NCBI GenBank assembly: GCA_016946835.1 | Contig: JACVTC010000036.1 | Location: forward strand, 62,001-126,000 | Direction: 5' to 3' | Length of the DNA stretch: 64,000 nucleotides | Source of the DNA: Neocallimastix lanati (nom. inval.) | Lineage: Eukaryota > Neocallimastigomycota > Neocallimastigomycetes > Neocallimastigales > Neocallimastigaceae | Shown: positions 1 through 12,765 of the stretch, piece by piece | How positions within the stretch are numbered: position 1 is the stretch's first letter | Layout: each line of letters opens with the position of its first letter | Notes under the pieces: generated by a model | What the model saw: only the letters and a program-made list of their open reading frames with translations | Told to the model about the DNA's origin: nothing | Databases searched by the model: none | Position numbers and translations under genes: made by a program

Positions 1-2822
1 TTCCTCACTTTACCAAAGATGATCAAAGTCCTGAATCTCGTGGTTTCGTAGAAAATTCATATCTTCGTGGTTTAACTCCACAAGAATTCTTCTTCCACGC
101 TATGGGTGGTCGTGAAGGTTTAATTGATACTGCTGTAAAAACTGCTGAAACTGGTTATATTCAACGTCGTCTTATTAAATCATTGGAAGATGTATCTATT
201 AAATATGATGGTACTGTACGTAATTCATTTGGTCATATTATTCAATTTTGTTATGGTGAAGATGGTATGGATGGTACGTCTGTCGAAAAGCAACAGTTAG
301 AATCAATTAGAATGTCAGATGCTAAGTTTGAAAAATTCTATAAAATTGATCTTACTGATAAAGACTTTGGCTTAAAACCAAAAACTTTACAATTTAGTAT
401 TTTAGAAGATTTAGCTCAACAAAGTAATGTTGTACAAGAAAAGTTAGATGAAGAATATAAAAGTTTACAAGAAGATAGAAAGTTATTCAGAGAATTTATT
501 TTCAAAAATGGTGATAGTTCATGGCCACTTCCTGTTAATGTAAGACGTTTAATATGGAATGCTCAAAATATTTTCTCCATTAATAAGAGAAAAGAATCTG
601 ATCTTCACCCATTATATATTTGTGAAAAACGTGACGAATTATTAAAGAAATTGGTTGTCGTAAGAGGTGATGATAAGTTAAGTAAGGAAGCTCAAATTAA
701 CTCAACTATTAACTTCTTTGCTTTAATTAAAACTTGTTTATCTACTAAGAGAATTTTAGAACATTATCATTTGAATAAGGCTGCTTTTGATTGGTTAATC
801 GGTGAAATTGAAGTTAGATTTAACCAAGCTCTAGTCCAACCAGGTGAAATGGTTGGTACTATTGCTGCTCAAAGTATTGGTGAACCAGCTACTCAAATGA
901 CATTAAATACTTTCCACTATGCTGGTGTAAGTTCAAAGAATGTTACACTTGGTGTACCACGTTTGAAGGAATTAATTAATGTTGCAAAGAATATTAAGAC
1001 ACCATCTTTAACTGTTTATTTAACCGATGAATATAACAACAATATGGAACAAGCTAAGATTATTCAAACTGCATTAGAACATACTACATTGAAAAAAATT
1101 ACAGAAGCCACAGAAATTTATTATGATCCAGATCCAGAACATACAATTATTGAAAAGGATAGTGAATTTGTTGAAGCATATTGGGAAATGGAACAAAATA
1201 TGGGTGGATCTGAAAATAATCCAGAACTTTTATCACCATGGGTATTAAGAGTTATTATTGATGAACAAAAGAAGATGGATAAACAATTGTCTATGGAACA
1301 AATTGCCGAAAAGATTACTGATGAATTCCCTAATGATTTATGGTGTATTCATAGTGATGATAATGCTGAACAATTAACAATTCTGGCTAGAATTAGGGAT
1401 AATGGCAGTAAGGATGATAGTGAAAACCAAACTATAGAAGAAGATGTTTTCTTAAAGACCGTAGAAAACATGATGTTGAATTCTATTACTCTTTGTGGTA
1501 TTGAAGGTATTCTTCGTGTATTTATTACCGAAAAGAAAAAGTCTATTATTAATGAAAAAGGTGAATATGAAAATTCTGGTCATGAATGGATATTGGAAAC
1601 TGATGGTAATAATTTAAAATCTGTATTTTCAGTTGAAGGTGTTGATTTTACTCGTGTCTATTCTAACTCTCCAGTTGAAATTATGGAAGTATTGGGTGTG
1701 GAAGCTACACGTTTAGCTTTGTTAAAGGAATTACGTAATGTTATTGAATTCGATGGTAGTTACGTCAATTACAGACACATTGCTCTTCTTTGTGATGTTA
1801 TGACTCATAGAGGTCACATTATGGCTATTACTCGTCACGGTATTAATAGAACATCTGCTGGTGCTTTGGCTAAGTGTTCATTCGAAGAAACTGTAGAAAT
1901 TTTAGTAGAAGCTGCAGGTGTTGGTGAAAGTGATGATTGTAAGGGTGTTAGTGCCTGTATTATGTTAGGTAAATTGGCACCACTTGGTACTGGTGACTTT
2001 GGTGTTATGCTTAACGAAGAAATGTTATTGAATGCTCCAGCTTCCTCTATTACACAAAATGGAATGATGAATATGACAGGTGCTATGAGTCCTGCTGGTG
2101 GAGCATTATCTCCTCAACAAACTCCATATGTTGTTCGTTCACCATCTCCAAGTTATTCAATGGGCGGTATGTCTCCAGAAATTGTATTCTCTCCATATGC
2201 TAGTAATGATGGTAAATGGAGTCCAGGACAAGGACCATTCACCCCAACAGGTCAAACGCCTAGCTACTCACCAACGAGTCCAACATATTCACCAACGAGT
2301 CCATCATACTCACCCACAAGTCCATCATATTCACCAACAAGTCCATCATACTCACCAACAAGTCCATCATACTCACCAACAAGTCCTTCATACTCACCAA
2401 CAAGTCCATCATACTCACCAACAAGTCCTTCATATTCACCAACAAGTCCATCATACTCACCTACTAGCCCATCATACTCACCTACTAGCCCATCATACTC
2501 ACCTACTAGCCCATCATACTCACCAACAAGTCCATCGTACTCACCAACTAGCCCATCATACTCACCAACAAGTCCATCGTATTCACCAACAAGTCCATCA
2601 TACTCACCAACAAGTCCGTCATACTCACCAACTAGCCCGTCATACTCACCAGCTAGTCCATCTTATTCACCAACAAGTCCATCTTATTCACCAGCTAGTC
2701 CAGTTTATTCACCAACGAGCCCAACTTATTCACCAACTAGTCCAGTTTATTCACCAAATAATAACTATTCTCAATCATATTCACCATCAAATAATAATCA
2801 ACAAAATGACAATAATCATTAA
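1..2822 (+). CDS. RPB1: RNA polymerase II largest subunit RPB1, C-terminal part
   Basis: This is the 3' part of the gene for the largest subunit of RNA polymerase II. The frame is open from base 3, so the 5' end lies outside the window and the ATG at 102 is internal. It opens with the bridge-helix region ([20 protein letters not shown], then [20 protein letters not shown], about nt 30-165). The trigger-loop region ([20 protein letters not shown], about nt 853-925) follows, then the jaw and cleft segments. A Pro/Ser/Met-rich linker leads into the C-terminal domain. The CTD holds 23 consecutive YSPTSPS-type heptads from nt 2265 to 2747, then degenerate YSPNNN and SYSPSNNN units and an Asn/Gln-rich tail ending at TAA. 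No intron is visible in this part. Family assignment is certain; only completeness is unknown. Confidence 0.97.
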   Translation, partial: PHFTKDDQSPESRGFVENSYLRGLTPQEFFFHAMGGREGLIDTAVKTAETGYIQRRLIKSLEDVSIKYDGTVRNSFGHIIQFCYGEDGMDGTSVEKQQLESIRMSDAKFEKFYKIDLTDKDFGLKPKTLQFSILEDLAQQSNVVQEKLDEEYKSLQEDRKLFREFIFKNGDSSWPLPVNVRRLIWNAQNIFSINKRKESDLHPLYICEKRDELLKKLVVVRGDDKLSKEAQINSTINFFALIKTCLSTKRILEHYHLNKAAFDWLIGEIEVRFNQALVQPGEMVGTIAAQSIGEPATQMTLNTFHYAGVSSKNVTLGVPRLKELINVAKNIKTPSLTVYLTDEYNNNMEQAKIIQTALEHTTLKKITEATEIYYDPDPEHTIIEKDSEFVEAYWEMEQNMGGSENNPELLSPWVLRVIIDEQKKMDKQLSMEQIAEKITDEFPNDLWCIHSDDNAEQLTILARIRDNGSKDDSENQTIEEDVFLKTVENMMLNSITLCGIEGILRVFITEKKKSIINEKGEYENSGHEWILETDGNNLKSVFSVEGVDFTRVYSNSPVEIMEVLGVEATRLALLKELRNVIEFDGSYVNYRHIALLCDVMTHRGHIMAITRHGINRTSAGALAKCSFEETVEILVEAAGVGESDDCKGVSACIMLGKLAPLGTGDFGVMLNEEMLLNAPASSITQNGMMNMTGAMSPAGGALSPQQTPYVVRSPSPSYSMGGMSPEIVFSPYASNDGKWSPGQGPFTPTGQTPSYSPTSPTYSPTSPSYSPTSPSYSPTSPSYSPTSPSYSPTSPSYSPTSPSYSPTSPSYSPTSPSYSPTSPSYSPTSPSYSPTSPSYSPTSPSYSPTSPSYSPTSPSYSPTSPSYSPTSPSYSPTSPSYSPASPSYSPTSPSYSPASPVYSPTSPTYSPTSPVYSPNNNYSQSYSPSNNNQQNDNNH
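2265..2747 (+). repeat. CTD heptad-coding tandem repeat (23 x 21 bp)
   Basis: There are 23 contiguous 21-bp units encoding YSPxSPx. Deviations from YSPTSPS are mostly at position 7 (Thr, Val) and Thr-to-Ala at position 4 in the distal units. Codon use is almost monotonous (TCACCAACAAGTCCATCA), which suggests recent unit duplication or conversion. In the polymerase this tail is the phosphorylation platform for capping, splicing and termination factors. Confidence 0.95.
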
Positions 2823-2845
2823 TAAGTAAATTTATAATTTTTTTC

Positions 2846-2883
<38 letters not shown>

Positions 2884-3046
2884 TAAGAAAAGAGTTCCGC
2901 ATATTATAAATTTTAAATATTTTGATTCATCATATAATTTTATCATCATAAATATAGCTTTTTTTATTTTTAATTTTTTATTTTTATTTTTTATTTTTTT
3001 TTTTCTTAGTTTTGTTATATATTAATGTTAAATTATATAATAAAAG

Positions 3047-3082
<36 letters not shown>

Positions 3083-3965
3083 GAAAGAGAAAAAGAAAAC
3101 AAAAAAGAAAACTTAACGTAAAGTCTTCACAGCAACAGCATTAGTAATATCAAAATATTATCAAATTTTAAAATATTTTTAATTTATTAAATTTAAAATT
3201 GGATTATATGAAATTTTAATAGCTTAAAAAAAAAAAAAAAAAAAAAAAAGAAAAGAAAAAGAAAAAGAAAAAGAAAGAATAATAATAATAATGCAATAAT
3301 ATTAATTTTTATAATTTTTTTTATTATATAGTTTATTATTATTTTAAATATGTTTTAATATCATAATACTTTAATAACAATACATTAGTGATTATAACTA
3401 TAGTAAAAATCTTTAGAAAATAATACAATTCAGTAAAAAAAAATATGTAAAATTGATATAAAATTTTAAAATTTTATAATCTATATATATTTATTATTAT
3501 TATTATTTATTCTATTTTATGTATTTCTTTTTTTTATTTTTTATTTTTATTTTTTTTTTTTTTACTATTAATAATATTCATTTTATTTAATTTAAGATAA
3601 ATATTTAATAATTTTTTTTAAAAAATATTATTTTATTAAATATTTATTATATATTACTTTTAAATTTATATATAAAAAGAATTTTTTTTTTTTCAAATAA
3701 TTTTTTATATTACTTTTACTAAATATTTATTTTTAAATATTTTATATATTTTATTTTATAAACATTATTAACTTTTTTTTCTTTTATTTTATATATTTTT
3801 TTATAAAATTATAATTCAATCTTTTTTAATTTTAATTTTATTTAAAAAATTTTTTTTTATTTTTAAAAAAATGTCAATAAATAAAAAAAAATAAAATAAA
3901 AAATAAAAAAAATAAAAAAAAAAATGAAGTTTTTTTTTATGTGTATTCATTGTTATATTTATATT
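2823..3965. other. Intergenic AT-only stretch
   Basis: This holds the 3' flank of RPB1. A T-run joined directly to an A-run lies at about 2855-2882, and further homopolymers follow at about 3048-3078 and 3227-3249. I see no coding sequence or RNA gene. The last part leads into a TTA microsatellite. Confidence 0.6.
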
Positions 3966-3967
3966 TA

Positions 3968-3968
<1 letters not shown>

Positions 3969-4025
<57 letters not shown>
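3969..4025. repeat. (TTA)n microsatellite
   Basis: About 19 TTA units lie directly upstream of the retrocopy-like segment. A TTA-rich run also follows the A-tail of that segment at 4791. This is consistent with insertion into a TTA-rich target, although such runs are common here. Confidence 0.85.
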
Positions 4026-4109
4026 TTTATATTATTTTATTTTATCAATTTTATTTTGTATTTATATTATTTATTTATTTATTTATTATTATTGTTATTA
4101 TTATTCCTT

Positions 4110-4790
4110 AGGAAGATTAGAGTATTTAATCCTCTTTCTTCCTATGACTCTATTTCTAATTTTGAAGATTATATCAATCATTATATATACTTGTTCCTTC
4201 TTGGTGGGACTTTAGTTTTAAATGAGCTACATTTCGATAGTGGGGAACAGAGACAATTAAATGAACTACTTTTCAAAGGTTCATCTGAGTCACCTGTTCC
4301 AAAAATTGTGGGCTTGGCGGAATTCTTAACAAGTGCAATACCTATCATAAGTAGTTCGTTTAAGCTATTATTTGATAGGTATTGCAAAATACCAAACTTA
4401 TCCAAGAACGTCGACGTCGTACTGATAAGGCATAATGATAATACAGGATCAGCATCTATTTCTACGAAGGATGAATCTCGTCCTAGTAGTTCAATAAAAT
4501 GATGAATCCAGGGAGAGTTTAGTGGACACCACACTATCTATTTTAAAGATGTTACTTCTAGGTTTTATTTCTTTTTTATTTGTTAGGAAGGGAAAAATTC
4601 CCGCATAGTACAACTTGCCAAAATACATAGTATTTTCGAGTTTTTTTATTTTTTTTTTATTTTTTAAATTTTTTTTATTTTTAATTTCAAATGTACTTTT
4701 CACCTACATGTATTTTTTAAAATAAAATTAATAAAGTTTTGGAAGTGTATTCTCTTCCCTGTCTAAAAAAAAAAAAAAAAAAAAAAAAAA
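4110..4790 (+). pseudogene. Probable retroposed transcript fragment with AATAAA and poly(A) tail
   Basis: This island is clearly less AT-biased than its flanks. It contains an open frame up to the TGA at 4500-4502 (coding-like residues start near 4110; upstream the frame runs into low-complexity TTA). Readable pieces include HFDSGEQRQLNELLFKGSSE and VGLAEFLTSAIPIISSSFKL. I do not recognise the protein. After the stop come about 260 bases resembling a 3' UTR, two AATAAA hexamers (4721-4726 and 4730-4735), and a pure A-run at 4765-4790. That order (coding end, UTR, polyadenylation signal, genomic A-tail) is the signature of a 5'-truncated, reverse-transcribed copy. It could instead be a real last exon whose genomic A-run is only the background homopolymer habit. 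Confidence 0.45.
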
Positions 4791-4854
4791 TTATTATTAT
4801 TATTATTTTTTTATATTTGTTATTTTATTTTATCAATTATGCATTGTGGTAAAG

Positions 4855-5221
4855 CCCCAATTTGGATGGATGTACAGAAGATAAAGAATGCGGTTCAAAC
4901 GAGTGTGTAGAAGGTGAATGTATAACAGGGGGTAGCGGTCACATTGAAAGTGAGACTGCTAAAGGGGTTTTAGGGGGTGTTATATTTCTTACCATAGGAA
5001 TTGTGGTTTTGGTTGTACTTCTCGTTATCATTTGTTGTTACTGCTTTATTAAAAAACATAAAAAAAGAAATAAAATCGTAAAAAAAAAAAAAAAAAAAAA
5101 AAAAAGATTAAATTTGAAGTTTTTAATTCATTATGACATCACGACATCACGATTTAGAATTGAATTTTTCATTAAAGAAATTCAAATTTCAAATTATTCT
5201 ACTACCCAAACAATAGTTTAA
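4855..5221 (+). CDS. Fragment encoding a Cys-rich single-pass membrane protein
   Basis: The frame encodes LDGCTEDKECGSNECVEGEC, a short glycine-rich linker, a hydrophobic segment of about 23 residues (about nt 4965-5040) and a strongly basic tail (KKHKKRNK, then a poly-Lys run from an A-homopolymer). This is a type I membrane layout with a Cys-rich external part. No ATG starts the frame, and an in-frame stop lies at 4850-4852. Either this is a last exon with its acceptor at the AG ending at 4854, or one base has been lost. A neighbouring frame just upstream reads CGKAP, which would extend the Cys-rich part. Base composition matches coding DNA. The family is not recognised, and fragment or pseudogene status is open. 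Confidence 0.4.
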
Positions 5222-6224
5222 AAATAAATAAGTATATTATCAAATCTTGTTTTTCTTCGATTAAATGAAAAAAAAAAAAAAAAAAAAGAGATTTGAAGAC
5301 TATTTATGATCCATTATTAATTTATTATTGATGGTAAAATTAAACAAACAAAACTTTATTAATATAATAAATTAAATTTTATTTTATTTTATTATTGATT
5401 TAGATATTATATATATATATATATATATATATAAAAGGAATGAAATATTTTGTTTAATAACCAAATCATTTTTGGTGATTATTTTATTACGTCATTCTTG
5501 GTGCAATCTTCAGCTCTCTTTACAGAAATTAATTTACAAAAATCATTTTAAAATTATATATGTATATTCCAATTATACTTTTAATAAAATAAAATAAAAT
5601 ATTCTTTAAAAATAAAATATTTAAATAAAACTTTTTAGAAAAAAAATTTTTTTAACCTTCATGTTTATTATTTATAGTATTCATAAAGTTAATGATATAA
5701 AAATTATTAATAAAAATATCTAATATTATTTTTATTATACATTTTAATAGAAAACTTTTTTTTCTTTTTAGTATAAAAGTTATTAATAGAAACATAAAAA
5801 TTTGTTTTATAGTATTCACAAGATTAATGATATAGATATAAAAGTTATTAATAAAAATAAAATAATTATTTAGAAATATTTAATGATAAAGATATATTTT
5901 AATTTCTTTTTTTTTTTTTTTTTTTTTTTAAATTAAATTTTTTAAAAAAAATTAAAATATTTCAAACAATTATGGATTTTTAATTAAGAATAATTTTAAT
6001 TATTAATAATAATGACAACAGAATTTTGATAATCTTTTTTTCATTTAATCATTACTTTGTCATATATTACAAATCAGTATTTATGTATTAATAATATTTA
6101 AATTAATTAAATATTTAAACAATAATTCAACAATACCATTTCTTAGGTCTTCCATTATTAATTAGTTTTGGATTCCAGGGTTTTGTTTTTTTTAATTAAA
6201 ATATTGATTTCGTCGGTTTTTCCT

Positions 6225-6273
<49 letters not shown>

Positions 6274-6358
6274 CAAATTCTTTCACTTTTCTTTTAGTAA
6301 TCATTATAAGATAAAAATTATTTTTGTTTTAATAATGCATACATTAATTTATAAAAAT

Positions 6359-6412
<54 letters not shown>

Positions 6413-6500
6413 AAAATAAATTATTCAAAGAATTATTAAAAGATTCTGATACATTATTTATTATATATTCATTATTGTAATAGTTCTAATTTTTATTATA
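5222..6500. other. Intergenic AT-rich stretch with long T homopolymers
   Basis: No gene is visible. Two very long T-runs sit at about 6227-6273 and 6361-6411. A short (AT)n run lies at about 5407-5432. Short more complex patches at 5460-5525 and 6140-6230 may be debris but show no recognisable motif. Confidence 0.55.
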
Positions 6501-7221
6501 AATATCAATTATGTATTCAGGATTTACAAAAGATAAGTTCGCAATCACTTTATAATAAATATACTAAAAATACTGAGGATAACATCTTATTCGTTATCAA
6601 TTCAATAAGATAACATCACTATTTTGGACTTTCGATGCAGCAGGATTCTTCAGAATATATCACTAATAATAAAGATATTTTGTAAACTTTAAAGAACGAA
6701 AAATTATTATGAAATGTACAAATAATTCAAACTATGAATATAATAGAATGGACATTTAACAAAGGTTTAATTTATGGACATTATATTAAATTCGAAAATG
6801 TCCTATACTCAAAGAATGGAAATAAAAGTCTTATCTCAGTAGTATCAAACTAATCAAAGGTGGTTTGAAATGTAATTTGAAATCAAGAAAGGGAAAAGTA
6901 TTTTTTACATTAAAGATTACCAATAATAACAAGAAAACTATATCTATTAGAATGTTTATTGCTAAAGACAATAACTACAATCCAAACTGTATCGGAAAAT
7001 AAAAAAAATGCTCGAACCGATACATTGATATTATTTCAGGAGCAGAAGAAAAGAAAAATTAAAAAAATTTTAAATCGAATTCGTCTAGCACTCCAAGTTA
7101 TTATGGCACAGAAGACTCAAACACTCTTACTATGAAGACCTAAAAACAAAAAAAAAAAAAAAATTATCAATCCATAATGATAAAATCCTAAAATATTTGG
7201 ATTACAAGATTGTAAAGCTCA

Positions 7222-7419
7222 GTGGGAAACCACATAATCAAAAAAACCTCCAAGGCTAACTTTCCTTTTGAAATAATATACTCTGATGTTATTGGAATGA
7301 TCACTAAAATCATATACGGAAAAAAAGGTACATACTTAACATTTATTGATGAATATACTAGAAAAAGCTGGATCTTTCTCCTTAAAAAAAAAAAAAAAAA
7401 AAAAACAGAAATTCCCTGA
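7222..7419 (+). pseudogene. Copia integrase core fragment
   Basis: This is the longest surviving open piece of the element. It shows the end of the pre-integrase zinc region (NHIIKKTSKANF), then the integrase core start with YSDVIG and the conserved TFIDEYTRKSWIFLLK. An A-run at the end converts the frame to poly-Lys and breaks it. Remaining catalytic parts lie downstream in other frames. Confidence 0.75.
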
Positions 7420-8936
7420 ATTATTATTAATTTCTTTACATATCTAAATACGCAATTCTCCTACAAATTAAAGCTTTCTGAACCGATCACAAGACTGAAT
7501 ATGATAATAAAAGAGTTCAAAATTTTTGTGATGAGAATGATTAAAACTTTTTCTCCTACGTACAATCTCCGAAATAATAGTATATCTGAAAATTTCAGTA
7601 ATATCTTCTAATAATAAGGATTCTAATAGAAACCTTCCAACTAATGACAAAAAAAATACAAAGAACCTAATAACAACAAGGTAAGGAAGAAGATGAACGT
7701 ATTACTAATTCTGAAGAATTTCATAAATGATCTATCATTAGACCTTGAATCCATCAATACTTCTTACAATACTAAACATGAAAAAAAAATAATTTTTGAA
7801 TATAATAAACTTTCTCTTAAAAGATAAAATTTTTCTAACTAGTAATCAGGAACCGAAAAGAGTTAACAAATTTTAATAATCCCAATTCAAGTAATGACTC
7901 AACTCCTTCTATACACAATATTGATCGATATTGATAGACCCATTTCATTATTTAATAAAATACCTAACATTTCGTTTAATGAATCTACCAAAAAGACCAG
8001 ATACTCCGATTTCATCAGAAAAATATAAAAAAAAAAAAAAAAATAAAATAAAATATATATATATATATCCAACTATTCCCTACATGTATAAACAAGGATT
8101 TATGAGTAAGAGCAATTAATAATGAATTGAATAATTCTTTTTATGACAATAAGGTAATGACTTATGATTTGAACACTTTTGATCAAAACCAATTTTATTA
8201 TTAGATATATTAGAAAAATACAAAATATTAAATGTTAGTCAAAGAAAAACATCATGTAGTAATAAATGCACATTCAATGAAAAAAAAAAAAAAATTGAAT
8301 GAAAAAGGAAATTCGAAAAAACAATATTTAAAAAAGTGCCATTGGATCACTTATATATTTATTTAGGTGTACAAAACTTATTATTTCTTTTGTAGTAAGT
8401 AAAATCCCAAGTAACTGTGAAAAACTTTAATTTATACGATTGGAACAAGGTAATAACCATTTTCTTAAAATAATTTAAGTTATTCTAAATATTATAAGAT
8501 TACATATCATGGAACATAGGAAATCGTTAGCTACAGTGATTCAGAATTTTTGCTGGAGATCTTGAAGAAAGAAAATTAACATCTGGAAATATTCTATTAA
8601 TAAGATAAAGATTTCACATGTTGGCCTTCAACCGAAAGAAAAAAAAAAAAAAAAAAACTGTTGAAGCAACATCAACATGGAGGCCGAATATATCGCTATG
8701 TCTAAAAAAAAAAAAATGTATCAAAAAGATTTTTAAATTTTAGAAACATATTATAAGAAAAATTTAATTATAACAAAGTAAAAAAAAGAAAATACATATA
8801 TGTATATATATATATATATATATATACAGACAATTTAGCAAGTAAAACCACCATAGAAAATGAAGAATTAAATAATAAATAATAAATATAAAGAAATTAA
8901 GTATTATTTTAATTAGAACAATATTATAAATAAAAT

Positions 8937-8972
<36 letters not shown>

Positions 8973-9088
8973 CTAGACTACATTAATTCAGAAAAAATAT
9001 GCATTATGTTTCCAGATGATCTAACCAAAGATCTTAATGATGATAAAGTTTACAAATCGAATTTTTGACAAACAGAAATTCTGGTTTG

Positions 9089-9107
9089 AGGGGAAGGGGA
9101 GGGGGAA
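9089..9107 (+). other. Copia polypurine tract
   Basis: A G-rich purine run (GAGGGGAAGGGGAGGGGG and flanks) is followed at once by TGTTAGGAG. In copia elements this is the plus-strand primer next to the 3' LTR. It is the most G-rich stretch for kilobases around, and it sits at the expected place after the RNase H end. Confidence 0.7.
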
Positions 9108-9230
9108 TGTTAGGAGAAGAGAAAAAATGAGGGTGATAAAAGAAGAAAGTCATATTTAACACGTGACGATATGATGAATGCATATATTCATGAATTTATT
9201 AATGCCACATATATATGATTTAAAATAAAA
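9108..9230 (+). mobile_element. Start of copia 3' LTR (end not resolved)
   Basis: Begins TGTTAGGAGAAG right after the polypurine tract. About 110 bases of mixed composition follow before the sequence becomes AT-only. The CA end cannot be placed, and I found no second copy upstream of the internal region, so the 5' LTR is lost or has diverged beyond recognition. Confidence 0.5.
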
Positions 9231-9416
9231 AACTCATGTATTTTAAGCATTTGTAATTACCATTAATAAAAATAAATAATATATAAAAATTATTTTTATA
9301 CTTTTTTTTTTTTTTTTTTTTTTAATTTTTTATTTTTTTGTATTATTGTTTTTAAAAACCTTTATTTATATTGTCATCTATAATTCAATAATATATAAAA
9401 TATATAAAATATATTG

Positions 9417-9468
<52 letters not shown>

Positions 9469-9848
9469 CAATATAGATATGATATAAATAAATATAAATA
9501 AATAAATAAATATATTTATTCATTATTTAAAATTGTATTTATTTATTTTTATTTTCTTATAAAAAATACAAAATTTATTTATATTTATATTGCTATTTTT
9601 ATTTTCATTTCTATTTTTATTTTTTAAATTAATTATAAAAAATAATTTATATATATAAAGACCTTTCATTAACAAGTTATTTTTAGGGATGTCAAAATTT
9701 TTAATTTTTTAATATTAATTTGTAATTAAGAATAAAAAATAAAAGTATAATTCTTAATACAATTTTGAAATATGTTTATGAAGATAATTATATTGAATAA
9801 GATAAAAAAAATATATATATATTTTTAAATCATTGTATTTAGTTAAAC

Positions 9849-9884
<36 letters not shown>

Positions 9885-10278
9885 TCTTTTAATTATTAAT
9901 TTATTATATAGGACATTAAGCTTTATTATAATTGTTATTATTAAGAACGATATAGATGTAATGATAATATATTAATAAAATATTAAAATTTTCCATAATA
10001 TTTAACTATAAAACTATTATATATATATATTTTATTTTATTTCAATTTTTATTTATTTATTTTTTTTTTAAAAAAAAGACAATAATTAGACAATGTATTT
10101 TTTTTTTTTTTTTGTAATTTATACCTTTTCTTTAAATTATATTTTATTTTTATTATATTTTATTATATATTTTATAAAATTGTTTATTAATTTTGACAAT
10201 GAATTGGTTTAGAATCGAGTGGAAGGGAAAGAATGAGGAAAAATTAAAAAAGAATTTTTAAATTTTTAGAGTTTTAAA

Positions 10279-10313
<35 letters not shown>

Positions 10314-11842
10314 TATTTTCGTATTTTTTATTTTTATTTAATTATACATTTTTTTTATTTATTATTATTATTAATATTATAATTTATTAATTATTATTAA
10401 TTGTTTTATATATTATATTTTTTATTATTATTATTACTATTTTATATCATTTCTATTTCGTTATAATTTAAAGTTATTTTATTATTATTAATATTAATGA
10501 TATTAAAAAGCTTATGACCTATAATTAAAATTCAATTGAACCATTTTAGAAAAATTAAATTTCCCTTTTTTTTATTTTTATTTTTATTTATTTTATATTT
10601 TTAACTAGTATAGATTAATAAAATTATATACTAAAAAAATAATAATATAAAAAAAAAAGAATAAAAATTAAAATAATGTTAAAGAACCAATATATAAATA
10701 TATATATATTTAACAATATAATAATTTTAATAGATTTTATTTTTTGTATTTTAATTTTTTTTTTTATTTTTTTTTTTTATTTTTTTTTATTCTTTGAGGT
10801 TCCATGAAGTAATAATTATATAGTTAATTATTATATATATATATATATATATATTTTATAGGCGATTCATCTTTATAAAATATAATAATAAATAATTATT
10901 TAAAATAATTTATTTTTTAATTATGAATTTATGAATTATGAATTATGAAATAAAATAAAACAACAGCAGTAGAATGATAATATTACATAAAATTAACAAT
11001 CTAATTGAAATATTCATAGTCATTCTAAATAAGATACTTCAAATATTGTTGCTAATTGATTATTTCTTCTTATTAAAATCATATCATTTCCATTTAATAA
11101 TATATATATATATTTTATATTTTAAAATAACCACGTATAACACACTCTTTCATTTTTTTTATTAAGTAATTCAAATTTTTTTTTAAAAAAAACTATTATT
11201 ATAATAATTTTGGGCAACATTGTAATGTATAATATTAAATTTGAAATTTTAAAAAAGGAGAAAATTAAAAAAAAAAATTTTTTTTAATATTTTTAATTAC
11301 AAAATAATTATTACAATTTTTTATTTTATTTTATTTTTATTTTTATTTTTATTTTAGTATTTCTTTTACCTTTTTTCAATGTTAAAAAATTAAATGTTTA
11401 AAAAACTTTTTTTTTATATATTTAAAATTAATTTTAAAAGAAATCAATTATTGAAAATAAAAGAAAAGATATTCTTATGTATTAAATATAGGATGAAAAA
11501 TTATATATATATAAGTCTTTACTGATTTCAAAATAAAATTAGTTAATATTATTGTTGATTATTATCATTAATAATTGTTAATTTATATATATAAATAAAA
11601 TGATACGAGTAAAAAAAAAAAAAAAGAAAAAAACTGTTAATTCATTAAATTGATTATCATGAAAGAGCTTAGCAAATAATATATATATAAGATATACGTA
11701 TTATATATATAATTTAGATATCTTAATATTAATTATTTAATAAGAATTAATGATTAATTATTATTATTATTGTAATTTCTTTAATAATCTTATTCTATTT
11801 TCTATTATATATCAATTAAGTAATTATATATTAATTTGTATC

Positions 11843-11873
<31 letters not shown>

Positions 11874-12620
11874 AATAATTTTTAAATACTTTAAATCTTT
11901 TATTAAAAATATTCAATATTCAATAGAAAATGTAAAATAAAAAAAATTTAATAAAATATAAAAAATAAAGTAAAAAAAAAATCTTTATGGAATGGTCATA
12001 TGTTAAATTTTATATACATATATATATATATAAGAAGAAGAAAAACAAAAAAAAAAAAAAAAAGTTAAAAATAAAATAGAAAAAAATAAAAAAATAAAAA
12101 AAGGTTTTTATTTACATTTACATTTCAAATTTAATTATAAAATAGTGAATACTATTAATATATATAATTTTGAATATGTATATATATTTAAATATAAATA
12201 TATAAATAAAAAAAAAAAAATAGGTGATAATATTTACCAATGACATGATTACATTTAAAGGGATATTTAAGTTTTAAAGACATTTTTTTATTTTTTTTTT
12301 ATTTTTTCGAAATTGTATTAGAGTTAAAGTATTTTTCTATACAATATACAATTTTTTTTTAAAGTTACTTATTAATAAAATTTTAAATAATTAATAATCA
12401 ATAATTATTAATGATTTAAAAGAAAACTTTTTTTTTTTTTTTTTGTTAAATGTTTAAAATTTCTATTAATAATTTTCAATTCTTTATTATTATTATTAAA
12501 TATTTTATTTTATATTTTTGTACAGATCCCCAAAACTTTTTGGAAAAGACATTTAATTATATATATATTTTCTTAGTAGTTTATAATGTTAAATAATTAT
12601 TATTTAATATTATTTTTTAA

Positions 12621-12662
<42 letters not shown>

Positions 12663-12711
12663 TAGATCACTTTATATATATTATTTAGATATTTTATGTA
12701 TTTTATTTTAT

Positions 12712-12765
<54 letters not shown>

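Larger units (their letters stand above)
6500..9107 (+). mobile_element. Decayed Ty1/copia retrotransposon, internal region
   Basis: Pieces of a copia Pol polyprotein lie in the correct order but in shifting frames with many stops. A protease-like stretch has SEYITNNKDIL (about 6652-6685). FENVLYSKNGNKSLIS follows (about 6790-6842). The GAG-pre-integrase signature WHRRLKHSYYEDLK is at 7104-7145. An integrase core start is at 7222-7385 (FEIIYSDVIGMI and YLTFIDEYTRKSWIFLLK, carrying the first catalytic Asp). The distal integrase part, with NNSISENFSNIF replacing the usual glutamate motif, is near 7573-7608. The late RT piece AIGSLIYLFRCTK is at 8339-8378. RNase H pieces are YSDSEF (about 8532-8549) and MEAEYIAMS (8677-8703). 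DDLTKDLNDDKVYKSNF ends the region at about 9068. A-homopolymers have expanded at former Lys codons. It is clearly non-functional. Confidence 0.85.

Noticed and set aside
2098-2829. His/Gln-rich frame over the RPB1 tail, and a Met/Leu-rich antisense frame
   Set aside because: Shadows of the YSPTSPS codon repeat in other frames.
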